A stretch of DNA of 64,000 nucleotides from Rhodonellum sp041748555 (GTDB lineage Bacteria > Bacteroidota > Bacteroidia > Cytophagales > Cyclobacteriaceae). Below, one piece after another: positions 27,687 to 36,077 of this stretch; positions within the stretch are counted from its first letter, which is position 1, and every line of letters begins with the position of its first letter. The position numbers were made by a program, and so were the translations under genes. The notes below the pieces were generated by a model, which ran no database searches, was not told the origin of the DNA, and saw only the letters and a list, made by a program, of their open reading frames with translations. The stretch covers positions 54,172 through 118,171 of the forward strand of contig JBGTDA010000065.1 of assembly GCA_041748555.1 (NCBI GenBank), in the 5' to 3' direction.

Positions 27687-28091
27687 ATGCCCATTTTATT
27701 TTCCTTTCTTGTCTTTCTGGCCTCGACTTTCTCTGCATTTAATTCGAAAACCGAATCCATGGAATTGCAAAAGTTAGATCTGATTTCATTTTCCTTTAAA
27801 GATGGTTCCAGCAGGGAACTAGCAAGATTTTTTGAAAATGGAATTGAAATGAACATCAACGGAAACCAGGGTGTTTATTCCAAAAATCAGGCTGAGCTGG
27901 TCATCCGGAATTTTTTCATAAAGTATCCTCCGGAAGATTTTACGGTCATCCATCAAAGCGGGCACGAAAACCAGATAATCTATCACATAGGAAAATACAC
28001 TACCGGAAATTTACTTTTCAGGGTTTTGTTAAAGAGTAAATCAGTGGAAGAAGCATTAAAAATATACAGCATAGACATCATCAGGGAATAA
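27687..28091 (+). CDS. DUF4783 domain protein, exported
   Basis: This small exported protein belongs to the Bacteroidota DUF4783 family, an NTF2/SnoaL-like fold. A signal peptide (PILFSFLVFLASTFSA) and the segment FFENGIEMNINGNQGVYSKNQA support this. The frame is open from a TTG at 27648, but the ATG at 27687 puts the hydrophobic signal at the N-terminus. It lies 40 bases upstream of nadC, as it does in many Cytophagales. Its function is unknown. It may be co-transcribed with nadC. Confidence 0.75.
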   Translation: MPILFSFLVFLASTFSAFNSKTESMELQKLDLISFSFKDGSSRELARFFENGIEMNINGNQGVYSKNQAELVIRNFFIKYPPEDFTVIHQSGHENQIIYHIGKYTTGNLLFRVLLKSKSVEEALKIYSIDIIRE

Positions 28092-28119
28092 AACGCAATC
28101 CTACTACCATTTTTTTTCT

Positions 28120-28127
28120 TATTTTTG
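28120..28127 (+). promoter_or_regulatory. TATTTTTG element just before the nadC GTG start
   Basis: TATTTTTG matches TAnnTTTG and ends 4 bases before the GTG start at 28132. This is the same spacing as at gpmI and would allow a leaderless nadC message. The T-rich setting makes a chance match likelier here. Confidence 0.3.
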
Positions 28128-28131
28128 GGAT

Positions 28132-28992
28132 GTGAAAAATTTAGTCTATTTAACTCAGGAAAAATTAAACACCTTTATAAAAACAGCCCTGAATGAGGAT
28201 GTGGGAGCAGGTGACCATTCTACCCTTGCATCAATCCCTGGGGATAAAAACGGCAGGGCACAGCTGATCATTAAAGAAAACGGTGTGATCGCGGGTCTGG
28301 AGCTGGCCCAAATGATTTTTGAACATTTCGACCCTTCTCTTGAAGTAGAGGTTTTGTTGGAGGACGGTTCTCAGGTAGAATCCGGAGCCATAGGACTTTT
28401 GGTAAAAGGATCGGCAAGATCGATTCTGACCACTGAACGGCTTGTGTTAAACTGCATGCAGCGCATGAGCGGGATTGCTACCAAGACCCATAATCTCACT
28501 AGCCTTATTTACCATACAAAATCAAAATTGATGGATACCCGCAAGACAACACCAAATTTCAGGATGATGGAAAAATGGGCAGTTGTATTGGGGGGCGGAT
28601 TCAACCATCGTTTTGCACTTGATGATATGGTGATGTTAAAAGACAACCATATTGACTTTGCCGGGGGAATCCGAAAAGCCATTGAGGCAACTGTAGCCTA
28701 CCTTTCTTCCAAGAACCTCAATTTGAAAATCGAAGTGGAAACCAGAAATCTCCGGGAAGTGGATGAGGTGTTGCGTGTGGGTCAGATTGATTATATCATG
28801 TTGGATAATATGGATTATGCCACCGTGAGGGAAGCCGTAAGGATGATCAATGGCAGGTTTTTGACAGAAGCATCAGGCGGGATCACCGAGCATACCTTAA
28901 AAGATGTAGCTGAATGTGGGGTGGATTTTATTTCTGTGGGAGCATTGACCCATCAGATCCGGAGCATGGACATCAGCCTGAAGGCATATTAA
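28132..28992 (+). CDS. nadC: Nicotinate-nucleotide pyrophosphorylase (carboxylating)
   Basis: NadC converts quinolinate and PRPP to nicotinate mononucleotide in NAD synthesis. The signature DTRKTTPNFRMMEKWAV, the MLKDNHIDFAGG motif and the C-terminal EASGGIT are intact. The start must be the GTG at 28132, because an ATG two bases earlier is followed at once by TGA and family members begin about here. It is 286 residues, the normal length. It follows the DUF4783 gene and ends at a hairpin shared with amt. Confidence 0.95.
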   Translation: MKNLVYLTQEKLNTFIKTALNEDVGAGDHSTLASIPGDKNGRAQLIIKENGVIAGLELAQMIFEHFDPSLEVEVLLEDGSQVESGAIGLLVKGSARSILTTERLVLNCMQRMSGIATKTHNLTSLIYHTKSKLMDTRKTTPNFRMMEKWAVVLGGGFNHRFALDDMVMLKDNHIDFAGGIRKAIEATVAYLSSKNLNLKIEVETRNLREVDEVLRVGQIDYIMLDNMDYATVREAVRMINGRFLTEASGGITEHTLKDVAECGVDFISVGALTHQIRSMDISLKAY

Positions 28993-29020
28993 AAAAGGAG
29001 AGATCAGTTTCTCTCCTTTT
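28991..29020. terminator. Bidirectional terminator between nadC and amt
   Basis: AAAAGGAGAGA (28993-29003) pairs perfectly with TCTCTCCTTTT (29010-29020) around a 6-base loop, with A- and T-runs on the two sides. It lies between convergent nadC and amt. Confidence 0.88.
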
Positions 29021-29042
29021 ATTTTTATTGGTATGAAAGCAA

Positions 29043-30275
29043 TTATTCTTTTGTAGCAAAATCCGGATATGCCCGCATGCTGTGCTCATTGATGTCAAGT
29101 CCTTCGAGCTCTTCTTTTTCCTCCACCCTGATTCCCATAGTCCGTTTCATGCTGAAGAAAATGATCCAGCTGAAAAGGAAACAGAACACCCCGACAGCTC
29201 CAATTCCGGTCAATTGGGATATCACCTGCTGATAACCGGCAAGATTCCCAAACAAGCCTACTGCCAACGTTCCCCAAATGCCCCCCACTAAATGGACGGA
29301 AATGGCACCCACCGGGTCATCGATTTTGATCCTGTCAAAAAACACAACCGCAAAGACTACGAGTGTGCCCCCGATAAATCCAATAATGGCAGCTTCGCCG
29401 ATTCCCATCTGGTCCGCACCTGCGGTAATACCAACCAGTCCCGCTAAAATTCCATTCAATACCATTGTGATATCATAAGTCTTGAATTTCAGATATGAGG
29501 TAATCAAGGCTCCGAAAGCTCCGGCAGCACCAGCAATGGCAGTTGTCACAAAAACCAGGGAAACTGTTCCCGGATCGGCACTTAAAACCGACCCGCCATT
29601 AAATCCAAACCAGCCGAACCACAATAAGAAAACGCCGATGGTGGCCATAGGGATATTATGCCCGGGTATGGCGCTCATCCCTTTCGCAGTATATTTTCCC
29701 AATCTTGGACCCAATAAATAAGCTCCAACCAATGCCCCCCATCCTCCGACAGAATGAACTATGGTAGATCCTGCAAAATCATAGAACGGAACATCAAGCG
29801 TATCCAGGAAGCCTCCGCCCCATTTCCACATTCCAACAATCGGATAGCAAATTCCAACATACAGAATGGAGAAAAAGATAAATGGTCCAAGTTTGATTCT
29901 TTCCGCAACTGCTCCTGAAACTATCGTGGCCGCGGTGGCTGCAAACATTGCCTGAAAAATAAAATCCGTATAAAAGGTATATCCTTCATTGTAGGCAAAA
30001 GTATCCCAGCCTTCGGGAAGTGTAAGCCCCAATCCTGTTAATCCCAAAAAACCTCCCGAGAAAGCATCTCCTGGATACATCAGATTAAATCCGATGAAAC
30101 CATAGGTCAATAATCCTATGGCCGGAATGATTGTATTTTTAAATAAGATATTGACAGTGTTCTTTGCTCTTGTCAGTCCCGCCTCCAGGCTGGCAAATCC
30201 CAGATGCATGATGAATACCAATATGGTAGCCACCATCATCCAAAGATTATTGATAGTAAACATTTCTTGATTCAT
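29043..30275 (-). CDS. amt: Ammonium transporter
   Basis: This 410-residue membrane protein has 11 helices and the conserved pore motifs, including the two twin-histidine positions in STIVHSVGGWG and AISVHLVGGIWG. It conducts ammonium/ammonia for assimilation. It lies 38 bases downstream of the P-II gene, an arrangement (glnK-amt) that couples the channel to nitrogen status. P-II binds and blocks the channel when nitrogen is plentiful. Confidence 0.96.
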   Translation of the reverse strand: MNQEMFTINNLWMMVATILVFIMHLGFASLEAGLTRAKNTVNILFKNTIIPAIGLLTYGFIGFNLMYPGDAFSGGFLGLTGLGLTLPEGWDTFAYNEGYTFYTDFIFQAMFAATAATIVSGAVAERIKLGPFIFFSILYVGICYPIVGMWKWGGGFLDTLDVPFYDFAGSTIVHSVGGWGALVGAYLLGPRLGKYTAKGMSAIPGHNIPMATIGVFLLWFGWFGFNGGSVLSADPGTVSLVFVTTAIAGAAGAFGALITSYLKFKTYDITMVLNGILAGLVGITAGADQMGIGEAAIIGFIGGTLVVFAVVFFDRIKIDDPVGAISVHLVGGIWGTLAVGLFGNLAGYQQVISQLTGIGAVGVFCFLFSWIIFFSMKRTMGIRVEEKEELEGLDINEHSMRAYPDFATKE

Positions 30276-30313
30276 AGGTTTAGGTAGGTTTTTATGATGT
30301 TTTGATTTTAGGC

Positions 30314-30652
30314 TTAAAGTGCTTCTTCTCCTCTTTCTGTATTTCGGATCCTGTGGGCTTCAAGCACCTCGTAAATAAAGATTTTTCCATCTCCGACTTC
30401 ACCCGTTTTGCCAACAGTGAGAATACAGTTTACCACGGGTTCTACCAGCTCCTCCACCGTCACGATTTCCAGCTTAGTTCTGGGGATATAAGCGGGTTCA
30501 TAAGCCACTCCCCTGTAGGTTTGAGATTTGGCATGTTCCATTCCCATTCCTTTCACGTCATAAAAAGTCAGGAATTTTACCCCCAAACCGGCTACGCATT
30601 TGTAGATCTCCTCAAATTTGGAAGTTCTAATGATTGCTTCTATTTTTTTCAT
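30314..30652 (-). CDS. glnK: P-II family nitrogen regulatory protein
   Basis: This small trimeric signal protein senses ATP/ADP and 2-oxoglutarate and regulates Amt. It shows the KKIEAIIR first strand, the GMGMEH and TYRGVAYEP T-loop region with tyrosines at residues 46 and 51 (the usual uridylylation position), and the TGEVGDGKIFIYEV C-terminal motif. The ATG at 30650-30652 is preferred over the one at 30661 by family comparison. It is the first gene of the glnK-amt pair. I see no sigma-54 promoter upstream. Confidence 0.92.
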   Translation of the reverse strand: MKKIEAIIRTSKFEEIYKCVAGLGVKFLTFYDVKGMGMEHAKSQTYRGVAYEPAYIPRTKLEIVTVEELVEPVVNCILTVGKTGEVGDGKIFIYEVLEAHRIRNTERGEEAL

Positions 30653-30909
30653 TTTCAACAAATTATTTAGCGTTTTTTTACCAATCCGGTGCTAATGTAG
30701 AAGAAATTTCGATCATAAAGTAAATATGGGTATTTTTATAACCAATAATCAAGAAATTTTTGTTTGTATTTGCTTTTTAAGTTCTCTGTACGCCTATTTT
30801 TAATATTTTGATCTTGATTCTTATAAATTAGATTATTATTTAAATCAATTTTGTTTTTAATAATAGATATTTTGACATGATCTTGTTGTTTAAAAATCGG
30901 TTGATTCTC

Positions 30910-30939
30910 TTTGTTGCAAAAATGAAAGGCATAAATTTG
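30910..30939 (+). promoter_or_regulatory. Bacteroidota-type promoter for the sugar nucleotidyltransferase gene
   Basis: TTTG (30910-30913) is followed after 18 bases by TAAATTTG (30932-30939), close to the TTTG-N19-TAnnTTTG consensus. It lies about 33 bases before the ATG at 30973. The region before it (30653-30909) is A/T-rich and shows no gene. Confidence 0.5.
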
Positions 30940-30972
30940 AGCCCTAAATAAAAATCACATTTGAATAAAAGC

Positions 30973-31881
30973 ATGGAAAACAAACCAACCTTATTAGTAT
31001 TGGCAGCAGGAATCGGAACCAGATACGGCGGCAATAAACAGATCGACGGGTTCGGCCCAAATGGAGAAACAATTTTGGAATATTCAATTTTCGACGCAAT
31101 TCGAGGAGGGTTTGGAAAAGTGGTTTTCATCGTTAGAGCCGAAATCCTGGAAATTGCCAAAGAAAAATTTCTACCTAAGTTGAAAGGTAAAATCGAAGTA
31201 GAGTTTGTTGTACAGACCCTGACCAGCTTTGTTCCTGCAAAATATCAACATCCTGACAGGGTGAAGCCATACGGAACTGCCCATGCGGTACTTTGTGCCA
31301 AAGAAGCAATCGCCGAACCCTTTGCCGTGATCAATGCAGATGATTTTTATGGTAAAGAGGCTTTTGAAGTATTGGGTAAATTTTTATCCGATGGAGTACA
31401 GCCGAACCTACACGCAATGGTAGGTTATGCAATTCAGAATGTGCTATCCGGAAATGGTACTGTCAGCAGAGGAGTCTGTGAAATGAACGATTCCCATCAG
31501 CTGATCGGAATGATTGAAAGGACTGCCATTGCAAGAGAAAATGGCAAGATCGTCGCAAAAGGCGATGGTGAAAAACTGGTAATTCAGGAAGACACTCCGG
31601 TTTCGATGAATTTTTGGGGTTTTCATCAAGCCATCTTCAAGGATATTGAAGAAATGTGGAATGATTTTCTTCCTGCAAACCAAGAAAACCTCAAATCAGA
31701 GTTCTTTATTCCTTTGGTTGCCAACAATCTGATCCAGGAAGAAAAAGGTGCAGTAGAAATTCTGACCGGTGGAAAAACATGGTTCGGCGTCACCTATACA
31801 GAAGATAAGCCTGTTGTGTTCAAAGCGCTTCAAAAACTGCATGATGAGGGCGAATATCCCAAAACACTTTGGGAGAATTAA
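30973..31881 (+). CDS. Sugar-phosphate nucleotidyltransferase family protein
   Basis: This roughly 302-residue protein begins with LLVLAAGIGTRYGGNKQID, a variant of the nucleotide-binding GxGTR motif of sugar nucleotidyltransferases. It also shows INADDFYGKEAFEVL, where the Asp residues bind metal. The canonical FPK lysine motif is altered, as in a common Bacteroidota subgroup, so substrate and activity are uncertain. The ATG at 30973 is preferred over a TTG at 30961. A DoxX gene follows on the same strand. Confidence 0.82.
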   Translation: MENKPTLLVLAAGIGTRYGGNKQIDGFGPNGETILEYSIFDAIRGGFGKVVFIVRAEILEIAKEKFLPKLKGKIEVEFVVQTLTSFVPAKYQHPDRVKPYGTAHAVLCAKEAIAEPFAVINADDFYGKEAFEVLGKFLSDGVQPNLHAMVGYAIQNVLSGNGTVSRGVCEMNDSHQLIGMIERTAIARENGKIVAKGDGEKLVIQEDTPVSMNFWGFHQAIFKDIEEMWNDFLPANQENLKSEFFIPLVANNLIQEEKGAVEILTGGKTWFGVTYTEDKPVVFKALQKLHDEGEYPKTLWEN

Positions 31882-31967
31882 ATTTGTTGATTTGTAAAAG
31901 CGTTTTACGGTGTGAAATCCAGAAACCAATCATTACCGGATAAAAAACAACTTAAAAAAGCTTTCAA

Positions 31968-32384
31968 ATGAAAACCTGGGCTTTTACTTATAGACCCTAC
32001 CTGAAAGATTTTGCTTTGGCTTTTTTAAGAATCATCACCGGGCTCATGATGATCACGCACGGCTGGTCGAATATTTCAAACTTCAACACCAATCTCGGAA
32101 AGTTTTCGGACCCAATTGGCTTTGGGTCGGCCACTTCCATGCAGATGGCAATTTTTGCTGAATTTTTCTGTGCTATATTCCTTGTTTTGGGATTTATGAC
32201 GAGGATTTCACTCATCCCTTTGATCATCACTATGGCAGTCGCCGGCTTTATGGTACATGGGGAAGATCCTTTCAATGTACAGGAAAAGGCATTTCTGTTT
32301 CTGATCATATTTGTTACGCTTTTCTTATTGGGTCCCGGAAAATATTCGGTGGATGCCCGGATCAAAAAAGGAAGGCGCTATTGA
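31968..32384 (+). CDS. DoxX family membrane protein
   Basis: This 138-residue protein has four hydrophobic segments and the family's start, AFLRIITGLMMITHGWSNI. It also has the conserved acidic-Phe position AEFFCAIFLVLGFMTR. DoxX proteins have varied and poorly known membrane functions; some partner oxidoreductases. It ends with a basic KKGRRY tail. Its 3' end overlaps recF, which reads toward it, by 7 bases (32378-32384). Confidence 0.82.
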   Translation: MKTWAFTYRPYLKDFALAFLRIITGLMMITHGWSNISNFNTNLGKFSDPIGFGSATSMQMAIFAEFFCAIFLVLGFMTRISLIPLIITMAVAGFMVHGEDPFNVQEKAFLFLIIFVTLFLLGPGKYSVDARIKKGRRY

Positions 32385-33487
32385 TCAAAAACCTGAATTT
32401 TACCTTTTTCTATTTCAAAAAAGAGGACTTCTGCATCAATGTTTTCAAGAATTCTTTTCGATCTTTCCGACCGGGCATCTGTGATAAACAACTGCCCAAA
32501 CTGATGATCTGCAACCAAATTGATGAGTTTAGCAATCCTGAAATCGTCAAGCTTGTCGAAAATATCATCTAAAAGAAGTATCGGTTTAGTTTTCTTATGG
32601 GTCATAAAAATACGGAACTGGGCTAATTTAAGGGCAATTACAAAGGATTTCTGTTGACCTTGGGACCCGAATTTTTTGATTGGATAACCCTCAATTTCAA
32701 ATATAAAATCATCTTTGTGTATTCCCATATTCGTCCTTTTCAGGAGTAGATCTTTCTGATGGTTTCTCACAAACTCTTTGTCAAAATCCGGAAGCAGGCA
32801 ATTGGACTCGTATTGAATATCAGTTTTTTCATTTTGATCTGAAATGATGGCATAATAGTCCAAAAAAAGCGGTTTGTATTCCCGGATAAAGGCCGCCCGG
32901 AATTTTGAAATCGAACCGGACAGTTGTATCAACTCCCGGTCATAAGGTTCAAGATGGCTTGATTTGAATCTTCCCGTTTCCGAAAACTGTTTTAACAAAG
33001 CATTCCGCTGTTTCAAAAAATGCTGATACCTGACCAGCTGATCCATGTAATTCTTTTCTAGCTGACAGAGCATATTATCAAAAAACCTCCTGCGCTCTTC
33101 ACTTCCGTCTCGGATCAGCTGGGTATCATCCGGGGCAATCATCACAACGGGAAGTAGGCCAATATGATCACTCATTTTTTCTATAGCCTTCCCGTTTTGA
33201 AGAATTTGCTTCTTCTTTCCTAATTCGACTATGCATCTGATTTCATATTCATTGTCCACCCATTCAAAGTTCCCAAAAATTGTGAAGAACTCTTTTTCAT
33301 GGAGAATATTTTGGGCATCAGCACTATTCAAACCGCTTTTGGTCAGACATAGGTAATGGATAGCATCCAACATATTTGTCTTGCCGCTTCCGTTTATTCC
33401 CACAAGACAGTTTATTTCCTGCGAAAAAACCAGAGAAGCCTGCGTATAATTCTTGAATTGGATCAGCCGGATATTTTTCAGGTGCAT
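32378..33487 (-). CDS. recF: DNA replication/repair protein RecF
   Basis: RecF binds DNA gaps and helps load RecA. The N-terminal Walker A motif GINGSGKTNMLDAIHYL, the ABC-like signature FGSQGQQKSFVIALKLAQ and the Walker B motif ILLLDDIFDKLD are in order, followed by the FITDAR switch. It has 369 residues. It is divergent from pdhA, only about 100 bases away, and convergent with DoxX. The usual Bacteroidota neighbour DUF721 is absent here. Confidence 0.95.
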   Translation of the reverse strand: MHLKNIRLIQFKNYTQASLVFSQEINCLVGINGSGKTNMLDAIHYLCLTKSGLNSADAQNILHEKEFFTIFGNFEWVDNEYEIRCIVELGKKKQILQNGKAIEKMSDHIGLLPVVMIAPDDTQLIRDGSEERRRFFDNMLCQLEKNYMDQLVRYQHFLKQRNALLKQFSETGRFKSSHLEPYDRELIQLSGSISKFRAAFIREYKPLFLDYYAIISDQNEKTDIQYESNCLLPDFDKEFVRNHQKDLLLKRTNMGIHKDDFIFEIEGYPIKKFGSQGQQKSFVIALKLAQFRIFMTHKKTKPILLLDDIFDKLDDFRIAKLINLVADHQFGQLFITDARSERSKRILENIDAEVLFFEIEKGKIQVFDQ

Positions 33488-33550
33488 TTTTAGAATCTGT
33501 GTGGTTTTTGACTATTTTCGCAATCGGTCTTAAATTTCAGCCGTTTTGCT

Positions 33551-33558
33551 TATATTTG
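33551..33558 (+). promoter_or_regulatory. TATATTTG -7 element for pdhA
   Basis: TATATTTG matches TAnnTTTG exactly and lies 33 bases before the ATG at 33592, inside the intergenic gap shared with divergent recF. I see no TTTG at the usual -33 spacing. Confidence 0.4.
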
Positions 33559-33591
33559 AGGCCTAATTTAGCATATTTTATAAAATTCGAT

Positions 33592-34611
33592 ATGGCAAAG
33601 AAGACATCGGCTGAAAAGTCAAAGGTAAAATACTCCAAGGAAACCTATACCTTTTGGTATGAAAGTATGTTGTTGATGAGAAGGTTTGAGGAAAAAGCCG
33701 GCCAACTTTATGGACAGCAAAAAATCCGGGGATTTTGTCATTTATACATAGGTCAGGAGGCTTGTGCTTCCGGAGCCATTACCGCATTGGAAAAAGACGA
33801 TAAGTGGATTACTGCTTATAGAGACCATGCCCATCCGTTGGGATTGGGAACTGATCCCGGTGCAGTGATGGCAGAATTGTTTGGAAAAGCAACCGGAACT
33901 ACCAAAGGAAAAGGTGGTTCGATGCACATTTTTGATAAGGAAGTCAATTTCATGGGTGGTCATGGAATCGTCGGTGCCCAGGTGCCGATGGGATTGGGAA
34001 TCGGTTTTGCCGAAAAATATAAAGGCACAAAAAATCTATGCATCTGCCATATGGGTGATGGTGCTGTCAGACAAGGTGCAGTACATGAATCCTTCAATTT
34101 GGCTATGCTTTACAAGACCCCTGTTATTTTTGTCATAGAAAACAACGGCTATGCGATGGGAACTTCAGTGAAGAGATCATCAAATGTCGAGGATCTTTAC
34201 ACAATCGGAGAATCCTATCACATGCCTTCCTTTGCAGTGGATGGCATGAACGTGGAAGCGATACATGAAGCGGTCGCAGAAGCAGCAGAAAGAGCAAGAA
34301 AAGGAGAAGGACCGACGTTGTTGGAATTCAGAACTTACCGATATAAAGGGCACTCCATGTCGGATCCACAAAAATACCGAACCCGAGAGGAAGTGGAGGA
34401 ATACAAACTCAGAGATCCTATCGAGCAGGTAAAAAAGACAATTCTGGACAACAAAATCCTTACTGATGAGGAAATCAAAGAAATCGACAAGAAGGTTAAA
34501 AAACAAGTTGAGGATGCTGTAAAATTTGCTGAGGAATCACCATTGCCTGATGGAAAAGACGCATTCAAGGATGTGTACATGCAGGAAGACTATCCTTTTG
34601 TAATGGAATAA
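33592..34611 (+). CDS. pdhA: Pyruvate dehydrogenase E1 component, alpha subunit
   Basis: This 339-residue protein carries the ThDP motif MGDGAVRQGAVHESFN with the closing NNGYAMGT, the RDHAHPLGLGTDP segment and the phosphorylation-loop-like YRYKGHSMSDPQKYRTREE. It forms the E1 heterotetramer with PdhB, converting pyruvate to acetyl-dihydrolipoamide. The ATG at 33592 (MAKKTSAEKS) is preferred, because residues added by the longer frame from 33499 look like non-coding sequence. No pdhB or pdhC lies next to it, so the complex genes are split in this genome. Confidence 0.93.
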   Translation: MAKKTSAEKSKVKYSKETYTFWYESMLLMRRFEEKAGQLYGQQKIRGFCHLYIGQEACASGAITALEKDDKWITAYRDHAHPLGLGTDPGAVMAELFGKATGTTKGKGGSMHIFDKEVNFMGGHGIVGAQVPMGLGIGFAEKYKGTKNLCICHMGDGAVRQGAVHESFNLAMLYKTPVIFVIENNGYAMGTSVKRSSNVEDLYTIGESYHMPSFAVDGMNVEAIHEAVAEAAERARKGEGPTLLEFRTYRYKGHSMSDPQKYRTREEVEEYKLRDPIEQVKKTILDNKILTDEEIKEIDKKVKKQVEDAVKFAEESPLPDGKDAFKDVYMQEDYPFVME

Positions 34612-34627
34612 ATTACGAAGAACCAAG

Positions 34628-34668
34628 AATCAGCCATGGATATCAAATCTTCATATTCATGGCTGATT
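34628..34668 (+). terminator. Terminator after pdhA
   Basis: AATCAGCCATG (34628-34638) pairs perfectly with CATGGCTGATT (34658-34668) around a 19-base loop, followed by a run of T. It lies 16 bases past the pdhA stop. Confidence 0.85.
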
Positions 34669-34679
34669 TTTTATTACTA

Positions 34680-34709
34680 TTTGCGAATTGGTTAAAAGCC
34701 CTATATTTG
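34680..34709 (+). promoter_or_regulatory. Bacteroidota-type promoter of the TPR-ribH unit
   Basis: TTTG (34680-34683) is followed after 18 bases by TATATTTG (34702-34709). This is the same spacing as at 30910-30939. The start codon follows 22 bases after the -7 element, giving a short leader. Confidence 0.55.
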
Positions 34710-34731
34710 CGGCTGAAATTTTATTGAAAGA

Positions 34732-35442
34732 ATGGCTAAGAAAACAAAAAAGGCTCAAAAAGAGCAAGGAAATGAATTACTTGAAAATCCTGAAGAAATT
34801 GCAGGACGTCTGGGAAGAGGGGAAGCATTTCTAAGAAAAAATTCAAAAATATTCGGTGGAATCTTAATTGCGGCAATTCTTGTCATTGCCGGCATCTTAT
34901 ATTTCCAGATCCACCGTCAAAATCAAAATGAAAAAGCGCAGGCTGAAATGTTTCAGGCTGTATATTATTTTGAACAGGACAGCACAGAATTAGCCCTGAA
35001 CGGAGACGGCTCCAATCCGGGTTTATTAAAGATTGCAGATGATTATTCAGGAACAGATGCAGCCAACCTGGCGCATTTCTATATCGGTTCGATCTATCTT
35101 TCAGGAGGTCAATTTCAACAAGCAGTGGATCATCTGAAAAATTTCTCGGCTGACGATTACTTTGTCAATTCCAGAGCATCCGGATTACTGGGAGATGCAC
35201 ATCTGGAACTTGGAAATACCGGTGAGGCCATCAGTGCTTATCAAAAAGCTGCCACTCACCTGGAAAATAAATTCTTTACTCCAAAATATTTAAGCAAGCT
35301 GGCTATTGCCTATGAAGAAGCGGGTCAGATTGAAAATGCAATTGATGCATATTCAGAGATTGAACAAAAATATTTTGAATCCTACGAATATACTTCAGCA
35401 GTAAAACATAAAGCCCGCTTGGAAGGCCTTGCCTCTAAGTAA
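34732..35442 (+). CDS. Membrane-anchored TPR protein (YfgM-like)
   Basis: This 236-residue protein has a Lys-rich cytoplasmic N-terminus, one membrane helix (about residues 44-62) and then TPR repeats to the end. These include AHFYIGSIYLSGGQFQQAVDHL and the shorter YLSKLAIAYEEAGQIENAIDAY, read here as separate segments. The topology matches YfgM-like ancillary Sec-translocon factors, but the family includes other scaffolds. Directly downstream of a promoter and upstream of ribH, it sits in an arrangement common in Bacteroidota near recF. Confidence 0.78.
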   Translation: MAKKTKKAQKEQGNELLENPEEIAGRLGRGEAFLRKNSKIFGGILIAAILVIAGILYFQIHRQNQNEKAQAEMFQAVYYFEQDSTELALNGDGSNPGLLKIADDYSGTDAANLAHFYIGSIYLSGGQFQQAVDHLKNFSADDYFVNSRASGLLGDAHLELGNTGEAISAYQKAATHLENKFFTPKYLSKLAIAYEEAGQIENAIDAYSEIEQKYFESYEYTSAVKHKARLEGLASK

Positions 35443-35466
35443 TGTTATTGATCATAACATCATTAG

Positions 35467-35497
35467 AAGAGTAAGGCCTACGGTCTTACTCTTTTTT
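35467..35497 (+). terminator. Hairpin with T-tract between the TPR gene and ribH
   Basis: AAGAGTAAGGCC (35467-35478) pairs with GGTCTTACTCTT (35482-35493), with one G-U pair, around a 3-base loop, and six T end it. It starts 25 bases after the TPR stop and ends 25 bases before the ribH start. It looks like a terminator, so ribH expression would depend on read-through or regulated anti-termination. It is far too small for an FMN riboswitch. Confidence 0.7.
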
Positions 35498-35521
35498 GAT
35501 TTCCACCCTATCCAACATATT

Positions 35522-35998
35522 ATGGCAACATTGTTAAAAAGCCTCAGTCAATATTCCGAAAAGAACCTTATCGATATCTCCGGCAAAAAATTCGGCATTC
35601 TGGTTTCTGAATGGAATGATGAAATCACCGAATCCCTATTTTCGGGAGCAGTAGAAACTTTGTTGAAGCATGGAGCTAAAAAAGAGCACATCTTCAGGAA
35701 AAACGTTCCCGGCTCTTTCGAACTTTCACTTGGTGCCCAATATCTGGCAGCAATGGATGAAATCGACGCTGTCATCTGCCTGGGTTGTGTGATTCAGGGT
35801 GAAACCCGCCACTTTGATTTCATCTGCGATGCCGTGGCGCATGGTATTACAAATGTTAGTCTGAAATACAACAAGCCCGTTGTTTTTGGGGTTCTAACAC
35901 CCAACACCCAACAGCAGGCACTGGATCGGGCAGGTGGAAAACATGGCAACAAGGGCGACGAAGCTGCTATTACTGCCATCAAATTATTGGGGTTTTAA
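35522..35998 (+). CDS. ribH: 6,7-dimethyl-8-ribityllumazine synthase
   Basis: This 158-residue enzyme joins the pyrimidine and butanone-phosphate precursors in riboflavin synthesis. The ILVSEWNDEIT strand, VPGSFELSLGAQYLA, CLGCVIQGETRHFDFICDAV (catalytic His in RHFDF) and FGVLTPNTQQQALDRAGG are intact. The ATG at 35522 (MATLLKSL) is chosen over a longer frame from 35429, which would overlap the TPR gene and the hairpin at 35467-35497. Confidence 0.95.
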   Translation: MATLLKSLSQYSEKNLIDISGKKFGILVSEWNDEITESLFSGAVETLLKHGAKKEHIFRKNVPGSFELSLGAQYLAAMDEIDAVICLGCVIQGETRHFDFICDAVAHGITNVSLKYNKPVVFGVLTPNTQQQALDRAGGKHGNKGDEAAITAIKLLGF

Positions 35999-36077
35999 AT
36001 GGTCCTCCCATTGATCATCCGAATATTCTGAAAACCTATTATTCTATTTAGATAAACCATTTAACCAGTGTGGCATT

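Noticed and set aside
33499..33591. Longer start for PdhA
   Set aside because: The extra residues are encoded by the promoter region, including the TATATTTG element.
35443..35521. FMN riboswitch before ribH
   Set aside because: The gap is under 80 bases and holds only a simple hairpin; an FMN riboswitch needs well over 100 bases with six helices.
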